From Hydrococcus rivularis NIES-593 (lineage in GTDB: Bacteria; Cyanobacteriota; Cyanobacteriia; Cyanobacteriales; Microcystaceae): DNA of 64,000 bases. The position numbers and the translations under genes were made by a program. Location of the stretch: contig NZ_MRCB01000012.1 in NCBI RefSeq assembly GCF_001904635.1, forward strand, positions 1-64,000, given 5' to 3'. Shown here in pieces: positions 47,604-57,701 of the stretch. Under the pieces are notes generated by a model, which was not told where the DNA came from, made no database searches, and saw nothing but the letters and a program-made list of their open reading frames with translations. Each line of letters starts with the position of its first letter. Positions within the stretch are counted from its first letter, which is position 1.

Positions 47604-49808
47604 ATGCCAAAACAACGGATCAACCCAACCTACCTTCTAGGTGGCTCAGGAGCGCTCTTGCTAGCATTGCTAGGCTCGGTCTGGCTCAATCCTCAAGCCG
47701 TAGACTGGATAGAACAACGAACCTCCCTCGATCTCGGCTCGGAGCGAACGTCGCACTCAGAAGAACTCGATCGACCGTCGGCTGTTTTAAATTTAACCAC
47801 CTTACCAGCACAGGAAAGAGAGTCGCAACTCAAAGAAATTGCCTCATCGGGAAAATCCGCGCTAGACAGAAGTCGCGCTCGCTATCTCTTGGCATCGGAT
47901 CTGATTAAAAAATACGAGGGAGGTCCAGCGCTGCGGCAGTTAGAAGGATTGGAAGACAAATATCCAGTGCTGGCTCCCTACATTCTTCTCAAACGAGGTC
48001 GAGCCTACGAACTGACCAACGAAACGCAGCAAGCCACTGAAACCTGGCAGAAGCTGCTCGAAACCTATCCCCAGTCTCCCATCGCTGCCGAAGCGCTTTA
48101 TAAATTAGGGCAATCGAATCCCAAATACTGGGATCGGGCGATCGCCCAATTTCCCCAACATCCGCGTACCCACGATATCATTGGCGAGCGTCTCAAAAAA
48201 AATCCCAAACAGCCCCAATTGATGCTGCTCCTGGTCAAATACGACCCCGACGGCGAAGGAAGCAATGCGATTCGCGATCGCCTCGTCAAAGAGTTTGGCA
48301 AGCAGTTAAAACCAGAAGATTGGAGCATGATTGCTGCGGGTTACTGGAAGACAGCCGAATACAAAAAAGCTGCCCAAGCTTATGCGAAAGCCACTCCAAC
48401 CCCCGAAAGCGCTTACCGCCTTGCCAGAAGTCTACAACTTTCTGACAAAATAGAAGAGGCAAAGAAAGCCTATCAACAACTGATTCAGAGATTTCCTAAC
48501 GCTGAGGAAACCGGATTGGGATTGCGGCGTTTAGCCAGTCTTTCCAAAACCCAAGAAGCCATCAAATATCTCGATCGCGTCACGAACAAATTTCCCAAAG
48601 AAACTCCAGAAGCTCTCCTCGAAAAAGCCAAACTTTTCGATACCCTCAACAATCAAAAAGCAGCCTCTCAAGCGCGACAGAAGTTGCTCTCTCAATACGC
48701 CAAATCCGATGCAGCAGCCGAATATCGCTGGCAGGTCGCCCAACAGTATGCCGATGCCGGAGAATTGGTGAAAGCTTGGCAATGGGCCCAGTCGATTGCG
48801 ACTAACAATGCTGAAAGTCCTCTAGCTCCTAAAGCGACTTTTTGGATCGGCAAGTGGGCGCAACAGCTCGGTCGCCAACAGGATGCTAAAGCCGCTTTCG
48901 AACATGTTCTGGCACGCCATCCCCAATCCTATTACGCTTGGCGTGCTGCCGTCCTGTTAGGGTGGAATGTGGGCAATTTTAACAACGTGCGCCAGATGCA
49001 ACCGACTCTCGTCAAACCGACGCTAAGACCGATGCCAACCGCAGGTTCGGAAACTTTTCAAGAACTCTATCGCCTCGGTTTAAACGACGAAGCTTGGACG
49101 CTGTTTCGTGCCGAAGTGCGCGATCCGTGGAAACTCACGGTAGACGAACAGTTTACCAAAGGGCTGCTCAAACTCGCCCAAGGCAAACATTTACAAGGGA
49201 TTAACAACGTTGGCACGCTACGCGATCGAAAAGACCCTCAAGATCGAAGCCAATGGCAAGCCTTGCGGCAAAAACCCGAATACTGGTACGCTCTCTTTCC
49301 TTTTCCGTTTTACCAATCTATTCTCTCTTGGTCGCAGCAGCGCCAGCTCAATCCCGTCCTAGTTACTTCTCTGATTCGCCAAGAATCCCGCTTTGAAACC
49401 GACATCCGCTCTCCTGTTGGAGCAGTTGGCTTGATGCAAGTCATGCCAAAAACCGGAGAATGGATTGCCAAGCAACTACAACTCAAGGAATATTCTCTGA
49501 CCGATCCTCAAGACAACATCAAATTAGGGACTTGGTATCTCGACCACACCCATCAAGAGTACGACAATAATTCGCTTTTGGCGATCGCCAGTTACAATGC
49601 CGGTCCCGGAAATGTCGCTCAATGGCTGGAAAGATATCGCACTAGCGATCCCGATGTTTTTGTCGAAAAAATTCCTTTTCGGGAAACTAAAGGCTACGTC
49701 GAGTCAGTGTTTGGGAATTACTGGAATTACTTGCGCATTTACGATCCTGAGATTGCTAATTTGCTCGCGCAATACACCAACCAACCATTTAATCCTCGAT
49801 CGAATTAG
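47604..49808 (+). CDS. Soluble lytic murein transglycosylase with TPR superhelix
   Basis: 734 residues. A signal/anchor segment (about residues 9-27) is followed by a long TPR-like alpha superhelix (about residues 60-560) with repeated AxxRL..LY..Y helices, and a C-terminal SLT lysozyme-like domain (about residues 580-710). The catalytic Glu is in SLIRQESRFETDIRSPVGAV, followed by GLMQVMPKTGEWIA and AIASYNAGPGNVAQWLERY. It cleaves peptidoglycan to 1,6-anhydro products. E. coli Slt70 has the same order but is shorter. Confidence 0.9.
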   Translation: MPKQRINPTYLLGGSGALLLALLGSVWLNPQAVDWIEQRTSLDLGSERTSHSEELDRPSAVLNLTTLPAQERESQLKEIASSGKSALDRSRARYLLASDLIKKYEGGPALRQLEGLEDKYPVLAPYILLKRGRAYELTNETQQATETWQKLLETYPQSPIAAEALYKLGQSNPKYWDRAIAQFPQHPRTHDIIGERLKKNPKQPQLMLLLVKYDPDGEGSNAIRDRLVKEFGKQLKPEDWSMIAAGYWKTAEYKKAAQAYAKATPTPESAYRLARSLQLSDKIEEAKKAYQQLIQRFPNAEETGLGLRRLASLSKTQEAIKYLDRVTNKFPKETPEALLEKAKLFDTLNNQKAASQARQKLLSQYAKSDAAAEYRWQVAQQYADAGELVKAWQWAQSIATNNAESPLAPKATFWIGKWAQQLGRQQDAKAAFEHVLARHPQSYYAWRAAVLLGWNVGNFNNVRQMQPTLVKPTLRPMPTAGSETFQELYRLGLNDEAWTLFRAEVRDPWKLTVDEQFTKGLLKLAQGKHLQGINNVGTLRDRKDPQDRSQWQALRQKPEYWYALFPFPFYQSILSWSQQRQLNPVLVTSLIRQESRFETDIRSPVGAVGLMQVMPKTGEWIAKQLQLKEYSLTDPQDNIKLGTWYLDHTHQEYDNNSLLAIASYNAGPGNVAQWLERYRTSDPDVFVEKIPFRETKGYVESVFGNYWNYLRIYDPEIANLLAQYTNQPFNPRSN

Positions 49809-50083
49809 AAGAAATTTTGGCATGGGCGAGCAAGCGGCGATCGCACTGGGAGATTGTTCGGCGCTGACACTGTTCTTTCGCTGTAGAACGGTTTAATTAT
49901 GCCGTGGTACTCAGCCATTGCAGAAGCAGCCAGTTTTGCAAGAATATTTGGCGATCGGGAGAATGATTCATCCCAACGTCGCTCGTCCTCTATTTCTTCC
50001 AAAATCATTGCAGCGATCGCATCCTGCTCGTCAGCAGGTAAAGTTTTCAGTTGGGCGATCGCCCGTTCAGGCAATTCGGTCAT
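49805..50083 (-). CDS. Orphan antitoxin-like fragment
   Basis: 92 residues from the ATG at 50083. The first 58 residues, MTELPERAIAQLKTLPADEQ through AKLAASAMAEY, with DERRWDESFSRSPNILAKLA, match a family of cyanobacterial antitoxins that pair with RelE/ParE-type toxins. In those, AMAEYRAGKT and more follow. Here the sequence changes to an unrelated tail (HGIIKPFYSERTVS), as if a frame shift or deletion removed the C-terminus. The toxin gene should follow on the minus strand, but the slt gene is there (4-bp overlap of the ends). Likely a decayed toxin-antitoxin pair. Confidence 0.55.
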   Translation of the reverse strand: MTELPERAIAQLKTLPADEQDAIAAMILEEIEDERRWDESFSRSPNILAKLAASAMAEYHGIIKPFYSERTVSAPNNLPVRSPLARPCQNFF

Positions 50084-50089
50084 TGCCAA

Positions 50090-50601
50090 AGCACTCTCAT
50101 CATCAAGGTTACTAACTATTATCGCTCACTGAACAGCCGAAAGAACTCCTGTGCGGCTCAGTGTGTATAGTTAGCAGTCGCAAGCATGATGGAATTCGTA
50201 AGGGCTTTAGGCGGCATGGAAATATGGAAATATTGGCTTTCCGATCGTCAACTCAGCCTACAGCAATGAGCACTCTCTTAAGTAAGCAACCATAAATAAA
50301 CGATCTACTTAACTATATTGAATACTTCTCAACAAACTTCATACCGGAAACAAACAGCCTCCAAATGACTGCTGCAACCAGCAAGCGAAGCCGTAGAACA
50401 GAAAGTTATGCTAGCCTAGTTGAACTATCGAGTCGATCGTTCTTGTTTCGCCAAAACAATACTTATGACGATTGACTTGCGATCGAGGAGACGAAAAAAT
50501 TATCTCGCGGACGTTTCCAGAACCGACACTAATAGTCGAACGAGTGTTAGCTGCGCGAATATATTTATCTAAACCAACCCAAACTTTAGAATAGTTGACT
50601 A
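50090..50601. other. Intergenic region upstream of prfC
   Basis: About 510 bp with no supported gene. It lacks HIP1 in most of its length. It contains short palindromes only (for example TGGAAATATGGAAATATTGG near 50.22 kb with internal repeats of GGAAATAT). It should include the prfC promoter. Confidence 0.45.
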
Positions 50602-52227
50602 ATGACGACAGATATTCAAACCGAATTAAAACAAGCAGTAGAACGAAGAAGAAATTTTGCCATTATTTCTCACCCAGACGCAGGGAAAACAACCCTGACA
50701 GAAAAGCTTCTTCTCTATGGGGGTGCCATTCACCAAGCGGGTGCAGTAAAAGCAAGACGCACACAACGCAAAGCAACGTCTGACTGGATGGCGATGGAAC
50801 AGCAGCGGGGAATCTCTATCACTTCGACGGTGTTGCAATTCGATTACAACAATTATCAGATTAACCTGTTAGATACGCCAGGACACCAAGACTTTAGCGA
50901 AGATACCTATCGGACTCTGGCGGCAGCAGATAATGCAGTGATGTTAATCGACGCGGCAAAAGGTTTGGAACCGCAGACGCGAAAACTGTTTGAAGTTTGT
51001 AAAATGCGATCGCTGCCCATTTTTACCTTTATCAATAAACTCGATCGCCCCGGACGCGAACCGTTAGAATCGATCGATGAAATCGAGCAAGAATTAGGGT
51101 TACAAACCTATGCGGTCAATTGGCCCATTGGGATGGGCGATCGCTTTAAAGGCATATTCGATCGTCGCCAACAAGCTATACACCTATTTGAACGTCGCGC
51201 CCACGGCAGCCAGCAAGCCGAAGAAAGGGTGATAAGCCTCGGCGACCCCAAAATTGAAGAATATCTCGATCGAGACCTCTATTACCAGCTCAAAGAAGAT
51301 TTAGAACTTCTTGGCGAACTGGGCGGAGAGTTAGATTTAGAAGCCGTTCATGCCGGACAAATGACCCCGGTTTTCTTTGGCAGTGCCATGACTAATTTTG
51401 GAGTTCGGCTATTTCTGGAAGCCTTTCTAGAGTATGCCCTAAAACCAGGCGGGCGCAATTCTTCCCTTGGCGTTCTCGATCCGATTTATCCAGAGTTCAC
51501 GGGATTCGTCTTCAAGCTGCAAGCAAATATGGATCCCAAACATCGGGACAGAGTTGCCTTCATTCGCGTTTGCACCGGAAAGTTTGAAAAAGACATGACG
51601 GTAAACCACGCACGCACGGGTAAAACAATACGCCTCTCTCGTCCTCAAAAACTCTTTGCCCAGGATCGGGAGTCGATTGAAACTGCCTATCCAGGAGACG
51701 TAATCGGATTGAATAACCCAGGCGTATTCGCGATCGGCGACACGATATATAATGGCAAAAAGTTGGAATACGAAGGCATCCCCTGCTTCTCTCCCGAACT
51801 GTTTGCCTACCTGAAAAATCCCAATCCGTCTAAATTTAAGCAATTCCAAAAAGGCATTCAGGAGTTGCGCGAAGAAGGTGCAGTTCAGATTATGTATTCG
51901 ATGGATGATTTCAAGCGCGATCCGATTTTAGCTGCGGTAGGACAGTTACAGTTTGAAGTCGTCCAGTTTCGCATGCAAAACGAGTACGGCGTAGAAACTA
52001 CAATAGAACCCTTACCCTATAACCTAGCCCGTTGGGTAGCAGGTGGTTGGGACGCGATCGAAAAGGCAGGGAGAATATTCAATACGCTTACTGTCAAAGA
52101 TAATTGGGGTCGTCCCGTGTTGCTGTTTAAGAATGAGTGGAATTTGCAGCAAGTTAAAGAAGACCACCCAGAATTGCAATTAAATGCGATCGCACCTGTA
52201 GGTTCGGGATTGCAACCGGAGAATTAG
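50602..52227 (+). CDS. prfC: Peptide chain release factor 3
   Basis: 541 residues. Translational GTPase that removes RF1/RF2 from the ribosome. G1 [17 protein letters not shown]2/switch [14 protein letters not shown]3 [19 protein letters not shown]4 [11 protein letters not shown]. The C-terminal domains II and III follow ([14 protein letters not shown]-type switch block, then [18 protein letters not shown]). Length matches bacterial RF3. A bidirectional hairpin lies after the stop. Confidence 0.96.
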   Translation: MTTDIQTELKQAVERRRNFAIISHPDAGKTTLTEKLLLYGGAIHQAGAVKARRTQRKATSDWMAMEQQRGISITSTVLQFDYNNYQINLLDTPGHQDFSEDTYRTLAAADNAVMLIDAAKGLEPQTRKLFEVCKMRSLPIFTFINKLDRPGREPLESIDEIEQELGLQTYAVNWPIGMGDRFKGIFDRRQQAIHLFERRAHGSQQAEERVISLGDPKIEEYLDRDLYYQLKEDLELLGELGGELDLEAVHAGQMTPVFFGSAMTNFGVRLFLEAFLEYALKPGGRNSSLGVLDPIYPEFTGFVFKLQANMDPKHRDRVAFIRVCTGKFEKDMTVNHARTGKTIRLSRPQKLFAQDRESIETAYPGDVIGLNNPGVFAIGDTIYNGKKLEYEGIPCFSPELFAYLKNPNPSKFKQFQKGIQELREEGAVQIMYSMDDFKRDPILAAVGQLQFEVVQFRMQNEYGVETTIEPLPYNLARWVAGGWDAIEKAGRIFNTLTVKDNWGRPVLLFKNEWNLQQVKEDHPELQLNAIAPVGSGLQPEN

Positions 52228-52304
52228 TGGTTAATAGTTACAGGTGTTTGGTGTAGATCGACTTATGAACATCGACTTTTAAACAACGCGATCGCACAAA
52301 ACTA

Positions 52305-52332
52305 AAAGACAGGAGAAAAATCTCCTGCCTTT
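52305..52332. terminator. Bidirectional terminator prfC/gltS
   Basis: AAAG A CAGGAGA, loop AAAA, TCTCCTG C CTTT: a 12-bp stem with one mismatch, flanked by A/T-runs on both sides. It ends 9 bp before the gltS stop. The pair is convergent. Confidence 0.75.
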
Positions 52333-52340
52333 GCTGCATT

Positions 52341-55300
52341 TTACTGAACCGGAGTCAGGGTTTTTTCTTTTTCTTCTACTGCCTCAGGATTGGTTTCTGG
52401 CGCGTTTGCCTCCGATGGCGGAACGACTTGCCAGAATTTGTCAAGATAGGACTTCCAGTTGTTGAGGATGGCTTTACCTTTAGGGCTGCCTGTCTTTTCG
52501 ACGTGTGCCTCGATTAGCCCTTTCAACAATTCTTCACCAGCCGGCGTACAGATCCGTTGAATTTTAACAATGTCTTTATTGACTTTTTCCGGGAAAGACC
52601 CATCCTCATCGAGGAAGTATGCTAAGCCTCCCGTCATACCAGCCCCGACGTTGCGCCCGACAGAACCGAGGACGACCACTACGCCACCCGTCATGTATTC
52701 GCAACAGTGGTCGCCCGCCCCTTCGATAACGGCTTTAGCGAGGGAATTACGGACGGCAAATCGTTCGCCCGCGCGACCGTTGGCATACAGTAAGCCGCCT
52801 GTTGCCCCGTAGAGACAGGTATTGCCGACGATCGCGTTTTCTGAGGGATCGTAGGTAGCTTCCTTGGGAGGCACGATCGCGATTTCGCCGCCGTGCATGC
52901 CTTTACCGACATAATCGTTTGCCTCTCCTTCTAGCAATAGCTTTATGCCGGGTAGGTTAAAAGCGCCAAAACTTTGACCGGCAGAACCCTTGAATTTCAA
53001 GGTAATTTCTCCTTCAAAGCCGTTGTTTCCATATTGTTGAGCGATCGCGCCGGCAATTCTTGCCCCAACCGTGCGATCGGTGTTGACGATCGCGATTTCC
53101 TTGGTGATAACGCCTTGGTTTTGGATGGCTGCGGCTATTTCAGGATCTGCCAGCAAGCGATCGTCGAGAACGTGGCCGTTACTATGGACTTCTTCGTGGT
53201 TTAACCAACTGCGGTTTTCTCGAACGTTGGGCAGATTGAGCAAACAATCGAGATTGAGTGCCTGGGTTTTAGTTAATTTGGCTCCTTCTCTCATTTTCAA
53301 TAAGTCGGTGCGACCGATAATTTCGTCCAGACGACGATAGCCTAACCGCGCCAGCAGCGATCGCACCTCTTGGGCGATGAAGTAAAAGAAATTGACCACA
53401 TGTTCTGGTATGCCAGTAAACCTCGCTCTCAAGCGTTCCTGTTGAGTAGCGACTCCTACCGGACAGTTATTGGTATGACAGATCCGCGCCATAATGCAGC
53501 CTTCGGCAATCATGGAAATCGAGCCGAAGCCGAATTCTTCTGCACCCATTAAAGCTGCCATAACGACATCCCAACCCGTTTTCAACCCGCCATCTGCTCG
53601 CAGAATCACGCGATCGCGCAATTGATTTTCAAGCAGCACGCGATGAACTTCCGTCACGCCCAATTCCCAGGGACCGCCAGCATGCTTGATCGAACTGAGG
53701 GGAGATGCTCCCGTACCGCCGTCGTGACCGGAAATTTGAATGATGTCTGCATTTGCCTTAGCAACGCCAGCCGCTACCGTACCGATGCCGATTTCAGCAA
53801 CCAGCTTGACCGATACTTGCGCTTTCGGGTTGATCTGATGTAGGTCGAAGATTAGCTGCGCCAAGTCCTCAATTGAATAGATATCGTGGTGGGGCGGCGG
53901 AGAAATCAAGTCAACTCCGGGTTTAGAACGCCGCAACATGGCGATGTAGGGGCTGACTTTCTTGCCGGGTAACTGACCGCCTTCTCCTGGCTTCGCGCCT
54001 TGGGCAATCTTAATTTCTAGTTGCTTAGCGCTCATTAAATATTCGGGGGTAACTCCAAAGCGTCCAGAGGCGATCTGTTTGATGGCAGAACTTGCCGTAT
54101 CGCCGTTGCGCAGTCCCTTCAGGTGAGGCAAGGTAGGAGAGTTGCCGTTTTCGTCTACATCGTCGAGAATCTTGAAGCGGATGGGATCTTCGCCGCCTTC
54201 TCCCGAATTGGATTTGCCGCCGAGACGGTTCATCGCGATCGCTAGGATTTCGTGTGCTTCTCGCGACAGTGCCCCTAATGACATGCCGCCCGTGCAGAAG
54301 CGCTTGACAATCGATTCGATGGATTCGACTTCTTCGATGGGAATAGAAGCGCGATCGGGTTGGAAATCCAATAAATCTCGCAGCGCCGTCACCGGACGGT
54401 CTGCCAGGTATTTTTGGTAGACTTCGTAGTGGTCGTAAGCTTCCTTGTTATCAGAAGAGCCGTTGTTTTCACCTTTGTAGGCTGCAACTGCCTTATGCAG
54501 CGCCTTTGCCATCTCTGGGGAGTTCATATGATATTCTCCGCCGGGACGGTAGTTGACAAAACCGTAATTTTCTAATTTCTTAAGCGTTAGGTTGGGGAAG
54601 GCTTGTCTGTGGAAGGAAATGACTTCTTGCGCCAATTCTTCTACGCTCAAGCCGCCAACTCGACTGGTAGTTCCCCTAAACGCCAGATCGATTAATTTGC
54701 CTCCCAAACCGATCGCTTCAAAGATTTGCGCTCCATGGTAGGACGAGAGAAGCGAAATTCCCATTTTGGAGAGAATCTTCAACAAGCCAGCTTCTACCGC
54801 CTTGCGATAGCGTTTGAGAGCTGTTTCTAGAGTAATAGCTTCTAGCTTGCCATTGGCCATCATCTTTTGCGTTTTTGAGTCGTTCCACCAATGGCGCACA
54901 GATTCTAGGGCCAGGTAGGGGCAGACTGCCGACGCGCCGTAGCCGATTAAACAAGCAAAGTGGTGGGTACTCCAACACTGGGCGGTATCTACAATTAATG
55001 AGGCGCTCAAGCGCAGCCCTTCCCGAATCAGATGATGGTGTACTGCCCCCACTGCTAGCAGGGGAGGAATGTAGCTCTGAGTTTCATCAATGGTACGTCC
55101 GTTAGCGCGATCGCTCAGGATTAGAATTTCTGCTCCCGAACGAACGGCTTGGGCAGCTTCGTCGCACAGCCGCCGCAAAGCGATTTCTAACCCCCTTGGT
55201 CCGTTGGCGATTTCAAATAAAGTCGATAGTTCTACCGTAGCAAACTCGGAGGCTTTAATAGCTGCAAACTCGGTTTCGTTGAGAATGGGGGTTTCCAGTT

Positions 55301-57011
55301 TCAGGAGACGAGCGGCTTCTGGACTGGGAGCGAGTAGATTGCCCCGTTTGCCCAACAGCACCTCCAACGACATGACTAAGCTTTCCCGCAGGGGATCGAT
55401 AGGCGGATTGGTGACTTGAGCAAAGCGCTGTTTGAAATAGTCGTAGAGTAAGCGGGGTTTACTCGATAGCACTGCCAAGGGGGTATCGTCTCCCATACAG
55501 AAGGTAGGTTCTTTGCCTTGACTTGCCATCGGCTCGATAATCATCTCGACATCTTCTGCCGTATAGCCAAAAGCCGTCTGATAGCGCAGTAAAGCTGCGT
55601 CGTCTTCTATCTGGAGCTTTTCACAGAAGGATTGCACTCCGACTTCTTGGCGAAAAGCATTTACCCACTCGCCGTAGGGATGCTGTTTGGCAATGCGCTG
55701 CTTGATCTCCCAATTTTTCAGAATTTCTTGGGTTTCTAGATTCACTGCGATCGCTTCTCCGGGACCCAAGCGCCCTTTCTCGACGATCTCCGCCTCTGGA
55801 AGGGAAACGACTCCCGCTTCGGAGGCGACGACGACGTAGCCATCTTTGGTGATGCTGTAACGAGCGGGGCGCAAACCGTTGCGATCCAAGCAGGCACCAA
55901 CGGTCTTACCATCGCTAAAGACGAGCAAAGCGGGTCCGTCCCAGGGTTCTTGCAGTCCGCTGTAGTAGCGATAGAACTCGACGATTTCTGGGTAGTTCTT
56001 TAAATCGGGCTGGTTTTGGTACGCTTCCGGCACCAGGATCGTCGCTGCTTCTAGGGGGCTGCGTCCGGTACGCACTAACAGCTCCATCGAGCTATCCAGG
56101 TTGTAGGAGTCGCTGTTATCGATATTAACGATGGGCGTGAGCGCGTCGAGTTGCTCTGCCGTCCATCCCGGCACTTCTAGATTCATTTCCCGTGCCGCCA
56201 TCCAGTTGATATTGCCTAGCAGAGTGTTGATCTCGCCGTTATGACCCAATAACCGCATTGGCTGAGCGAGGGGCCATTTAGGCATGGTGTTGGTGCTGAA
56301 GCGGCGGTGGTAGACGGCAAACTGACTTTGATAGTTAGGATCTTTGAGGTCGAGATAAAACTCTCCCAGGACTGCTGCTCTCACCATGCCTTTGTAGACG
56401 ATCGTGCGGCAGGAAAACGAGCAAACATAAAAATCGTCGGCTAATTTTTTTCCAACTCGCGATCGCGCTATGTAGAGAACCTTATCTAATGCATCTCCAG
56501 CCAAGTTATCGGGAGATTTCACCATAATTTGCGCGATGTAAGGCTGATTTTCCCGCGCTTGCACTCCCAGCACTTCCGGACGCACGGGAACTTCTCGCCA
56601 TCCCAGTACGGTTAATTTTTCGGCTTTGACTGCCTCTTCTACATCAGCCATCGCCTCCGCTCGTCTGGAGGGTTCTTGAGGCAAAAACACCATCCCCACG
56701 CCCAGACGTTCTGCTGGCGGCATGGAAAGATTATTGGCTCTAAACCAGCCCTCAAATAGTCGCAGCGGCAGGGCAGTCATTACGCCCGAACCATCGCCCG
56801 AATCGTTATCTGCACTGCACGCTCCCCGATGCTCCATACAGCCTAACGCCGATAGGGCTTGTTCGATGAGTGCGTAACTCCCTCGACCTTTAACGTCGGC
56901 GATAAAGCCAACTCCGCAAGCATCCCGTTCCTCCGTTAGCCATCTGGGACCGAGATAAGGCATTTCCCGTTCGGGTTGGTTGGTTGATTGACTGCGATTC
57001 TCTCTATTCAT
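52341..57011 (-). CDS. gltS: Ferredoxin-dependent glutamate synthase
   Basis: 1556 residues. Converts glutamine and 2-oxoglutarate to two glutamates with electrons from reduced ferredoxin. The Ntn amidotransferase nucleophile is Cys32 in [13 protein letters not shown] after a 31-residue propeptide. The FMN/synthase domain begins near residue 900 with [20 protein letters not shown] and [20 protein letters not shown]. That last block continues into [19 protein letters not shown], an insertion absent from NADPH enzymes and typical of ferredoxin ones (ferredoxin loop). The 3Fe-4S cysteines are [13 protein letters not shown]. The C-terminal beta-helix is GYGATGG-like ([20 protein letters not shown]). 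Start ATG at 57011. Confidence 0.95.
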   Translation of the reverse strand: MNRENRSQSTNQPEREMPYLGPRWLTEERDACGVGFIADVKGRGSYALIEQALSALGCMEHRGACSADNDSGDGSGVMTALPLRLFEGWFRANNLSMPPAERLGVGMVFLPQEPSRRAEAMADVEEAVKAEKLTVLGWREVPVRPEVLGVQARENQPYIAQIMVKSPDNLAGDALDKVLYIARSRVGKKLADDFYVCSFSCRTIVYKGMVRAAVLGEFYLDLKDPNYQSQFAVYHRRFSTNTMPKWPLAQPMRLLGHNGEINTLLGNINWMAAREMNLEVPGWTAEQLDALTPIVNIDNSDSYNLDSSMELLVRTGRSPLEAATILVPEAYQNQPDLKNYPEIVEFYRYYSGLQEPWDGPALLVFSDGKTVGACLDRNGLRPARYSITKDGYVVVASEAGVVSLPEAEIVEKGRLGPGEAIAVNLETQEILKNWEIKQRIAKQHPYGEWVNAFRQEVGVQSFCEKLQIEDDAALLRYQTAFGYTAEDVEMIIEPMASQGKEPTFCMGDDTPLAVLSSKPRLLYDYFKQRFAQVTNPPIDPLRESLVMSLEVLLGKRGNLLAPSPEAARLLKLETPILNETEFAAIKASEFATVELSTLFEIANGPRGLEIALRRLCDEAAQAVRSGAEILILSDRANGRTIDETQSYIPPLLAVGAVHHHLIREGLRLSASLIVDTAQCWSTHHFACLIGYGASAVCPYLALESVRHWWNDSKTQKMMANGKLEAITLETALKRYRKAVEAGLLKILSKMGISLLSSYHGAQIFEAIGLGGKLIDLAFRGTTSRVGGLSVEELAQEVISFHRQAFPNLTLKKLENYGFVNYRPGGEYHMNSPEMAKALHKAVAAYKGENNGSSDNKEAYDHYEVYQKYLADRPVTALRDLLDFQPDRASIPIEEVESIESIVKRFCTGGMSLGALSREAHEILAIAMNRLGGKSNSGEGGEDPIRFKILDDVDENGNSPTLPHLKGLRNGDTASSAIKQIASGRFGVTPEYLMSAKQLEIKIAQGAKPGEGGQLPGKKVSPYIAMLRRSKPGVDLISPPPHHDIYSIEDLAQLIFDLHQINPKAQVSVKLVAEIGIGTVAAGVAKANADIIQISGHDGGTGASPLSSIKHAGGPWELGVTEVHRVLLENQLRDRVILRADGGLKTGWDVVMAALMGAEEFGFGSISMIAEGCIMARICHTNNCPVGVATQQERLRARFTGIPEHVVNFFYFIAQEVRSLLARLGYRRLDEIIGRTDLLKMREGAKLTKTQALNLDCLLNLPNVRENRSWLNHEEVHSNGHVLDDRLLADPEIAAAIQNQGVITKEIAIVNTDRTVGARIAGAIAQQYGNNGFEGEITLKFKGSAGQSFGAFNLPGIKLLLEGEANDYVGKGMHGGEIAIVPPKEATYDPSENAIVGNTCLYGATGGLLYANGRAGERFAVRNSLAKAVIEGAGDHCCEYMTGGVVVVLGSVGRNVGAGMTGGLAYFLDEDGSFPEKVNKDIVKIQRICTPAGEELLKGLIEAHVEKTGSPKGKAILNNWKSYLDKFWQVVPPSEANAPETNPEAVEEKEKTLTPVQ

Positions 57012-57158
57012 TCTCTTTCTACGATCTATGCTGGTTTAAGGTAAAGGTATTGATATTATTGGTTAGCTTTAAAATGGCTGCTGCCGCCAAATTCCGGTTG
57101 ACAAATACGAGATTTGGATCCGATTATGAGGGAAACAAAATTAAGCTTGATTAAATTT

Positions 57159-57188
57159 GTTTATTTAGTCTAAGTTTATTTAGTCTAA
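57159..57188. repeat. 15-bp tandem direct repeat
   Basis: GTTTATTTAGTCTAA occurs twice in immediate succession, about 150-180 bp upstream of the gltS start. Could be an operator, or a recent slippage. Confidence 0.8.
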
Positions 57189-57231
57189 ATATTAGGATAT
57201 CCTGTCCGCATTTTCGCGCAGAACGTCCTAA

Positions 57232-57363
57232 GTGCATTTGCCCTTAACCCAAACAATTCGCCATTCACTGTACGATCGATTGCGAATTGGATTGCCCCGT
57301 CTATTTGCCCAACTTAGCCGCGACGGTATCGCTCAACAATCGTTAGCAACTGCTGAGTTTTAA
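57232..57363 (+). CDS. Small unrecognised open frame
   Basis: 43 residues from GTG at 57232 to TAA at 57361; an in-frame TAA precedes the GTG. The sequence LYDRLRIGLPRLFAQLSRDG is amphipathic and basic. No ribosome binding site stands out. Could be a small protein, a fragment of a lost gene, or chance. Low support. Confidence 0.25.
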   Translation: MHLPLTQTIRHSLYDRLRIGLPRLFAQLSRDGIAQQSLATAEF

Positions 57364-57701
57364 AGAATGACCTTTTGGCTTTATCGAAGTGAAGCAACTG
57401 GCGTTCTCCAAGATATCTGGTAAATCTTGGCGGATAGGTGAATTTTCTCCGCTTAGCAATAATCAATATTATAAGAAATATTGAATTTTAACAATCTCCA
57501 GTTCGAGTTGGTGTTATTTTAATTGGCTTAGGCTTGCTACTACCATCAAGCCAGCAATAGCAATCGCGATCGCCCGTTCGAGTCAGAGAGATCGAAACGA
57601 AAAAGTCATCAATCCATGATGTATTACAATCATTTTTGTGCGATCGCAGCGCGATCGGAATAAAAATTAAATTCTTAATAAAGTAACTTGAGGGCGTATC
57701 T

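Larger units (their letters stand above)
57012..57701. other. Intergenic region upstream of gltS
   Basis: 690 bp between divergent gltS and the glycosidase-family gene. It has a 15-bp tandem duplication (57159-57188), one small open frame (57232-57363) and an 8-bp inverted repeat (CAATTCGC/GCGAATTG near 57.26-57.30 kb). I looked for an NtcA site GTA-N8-TAC near the gltS start and saw none that convinces me. Confidence 0.5.

Noticed and set aside
57012-57300. NtcA site GTA-N8-TAC upstream of gltS
   Set aside because: No sequence with both half-sites at the right spacing was found by eye in the mRNA direction.
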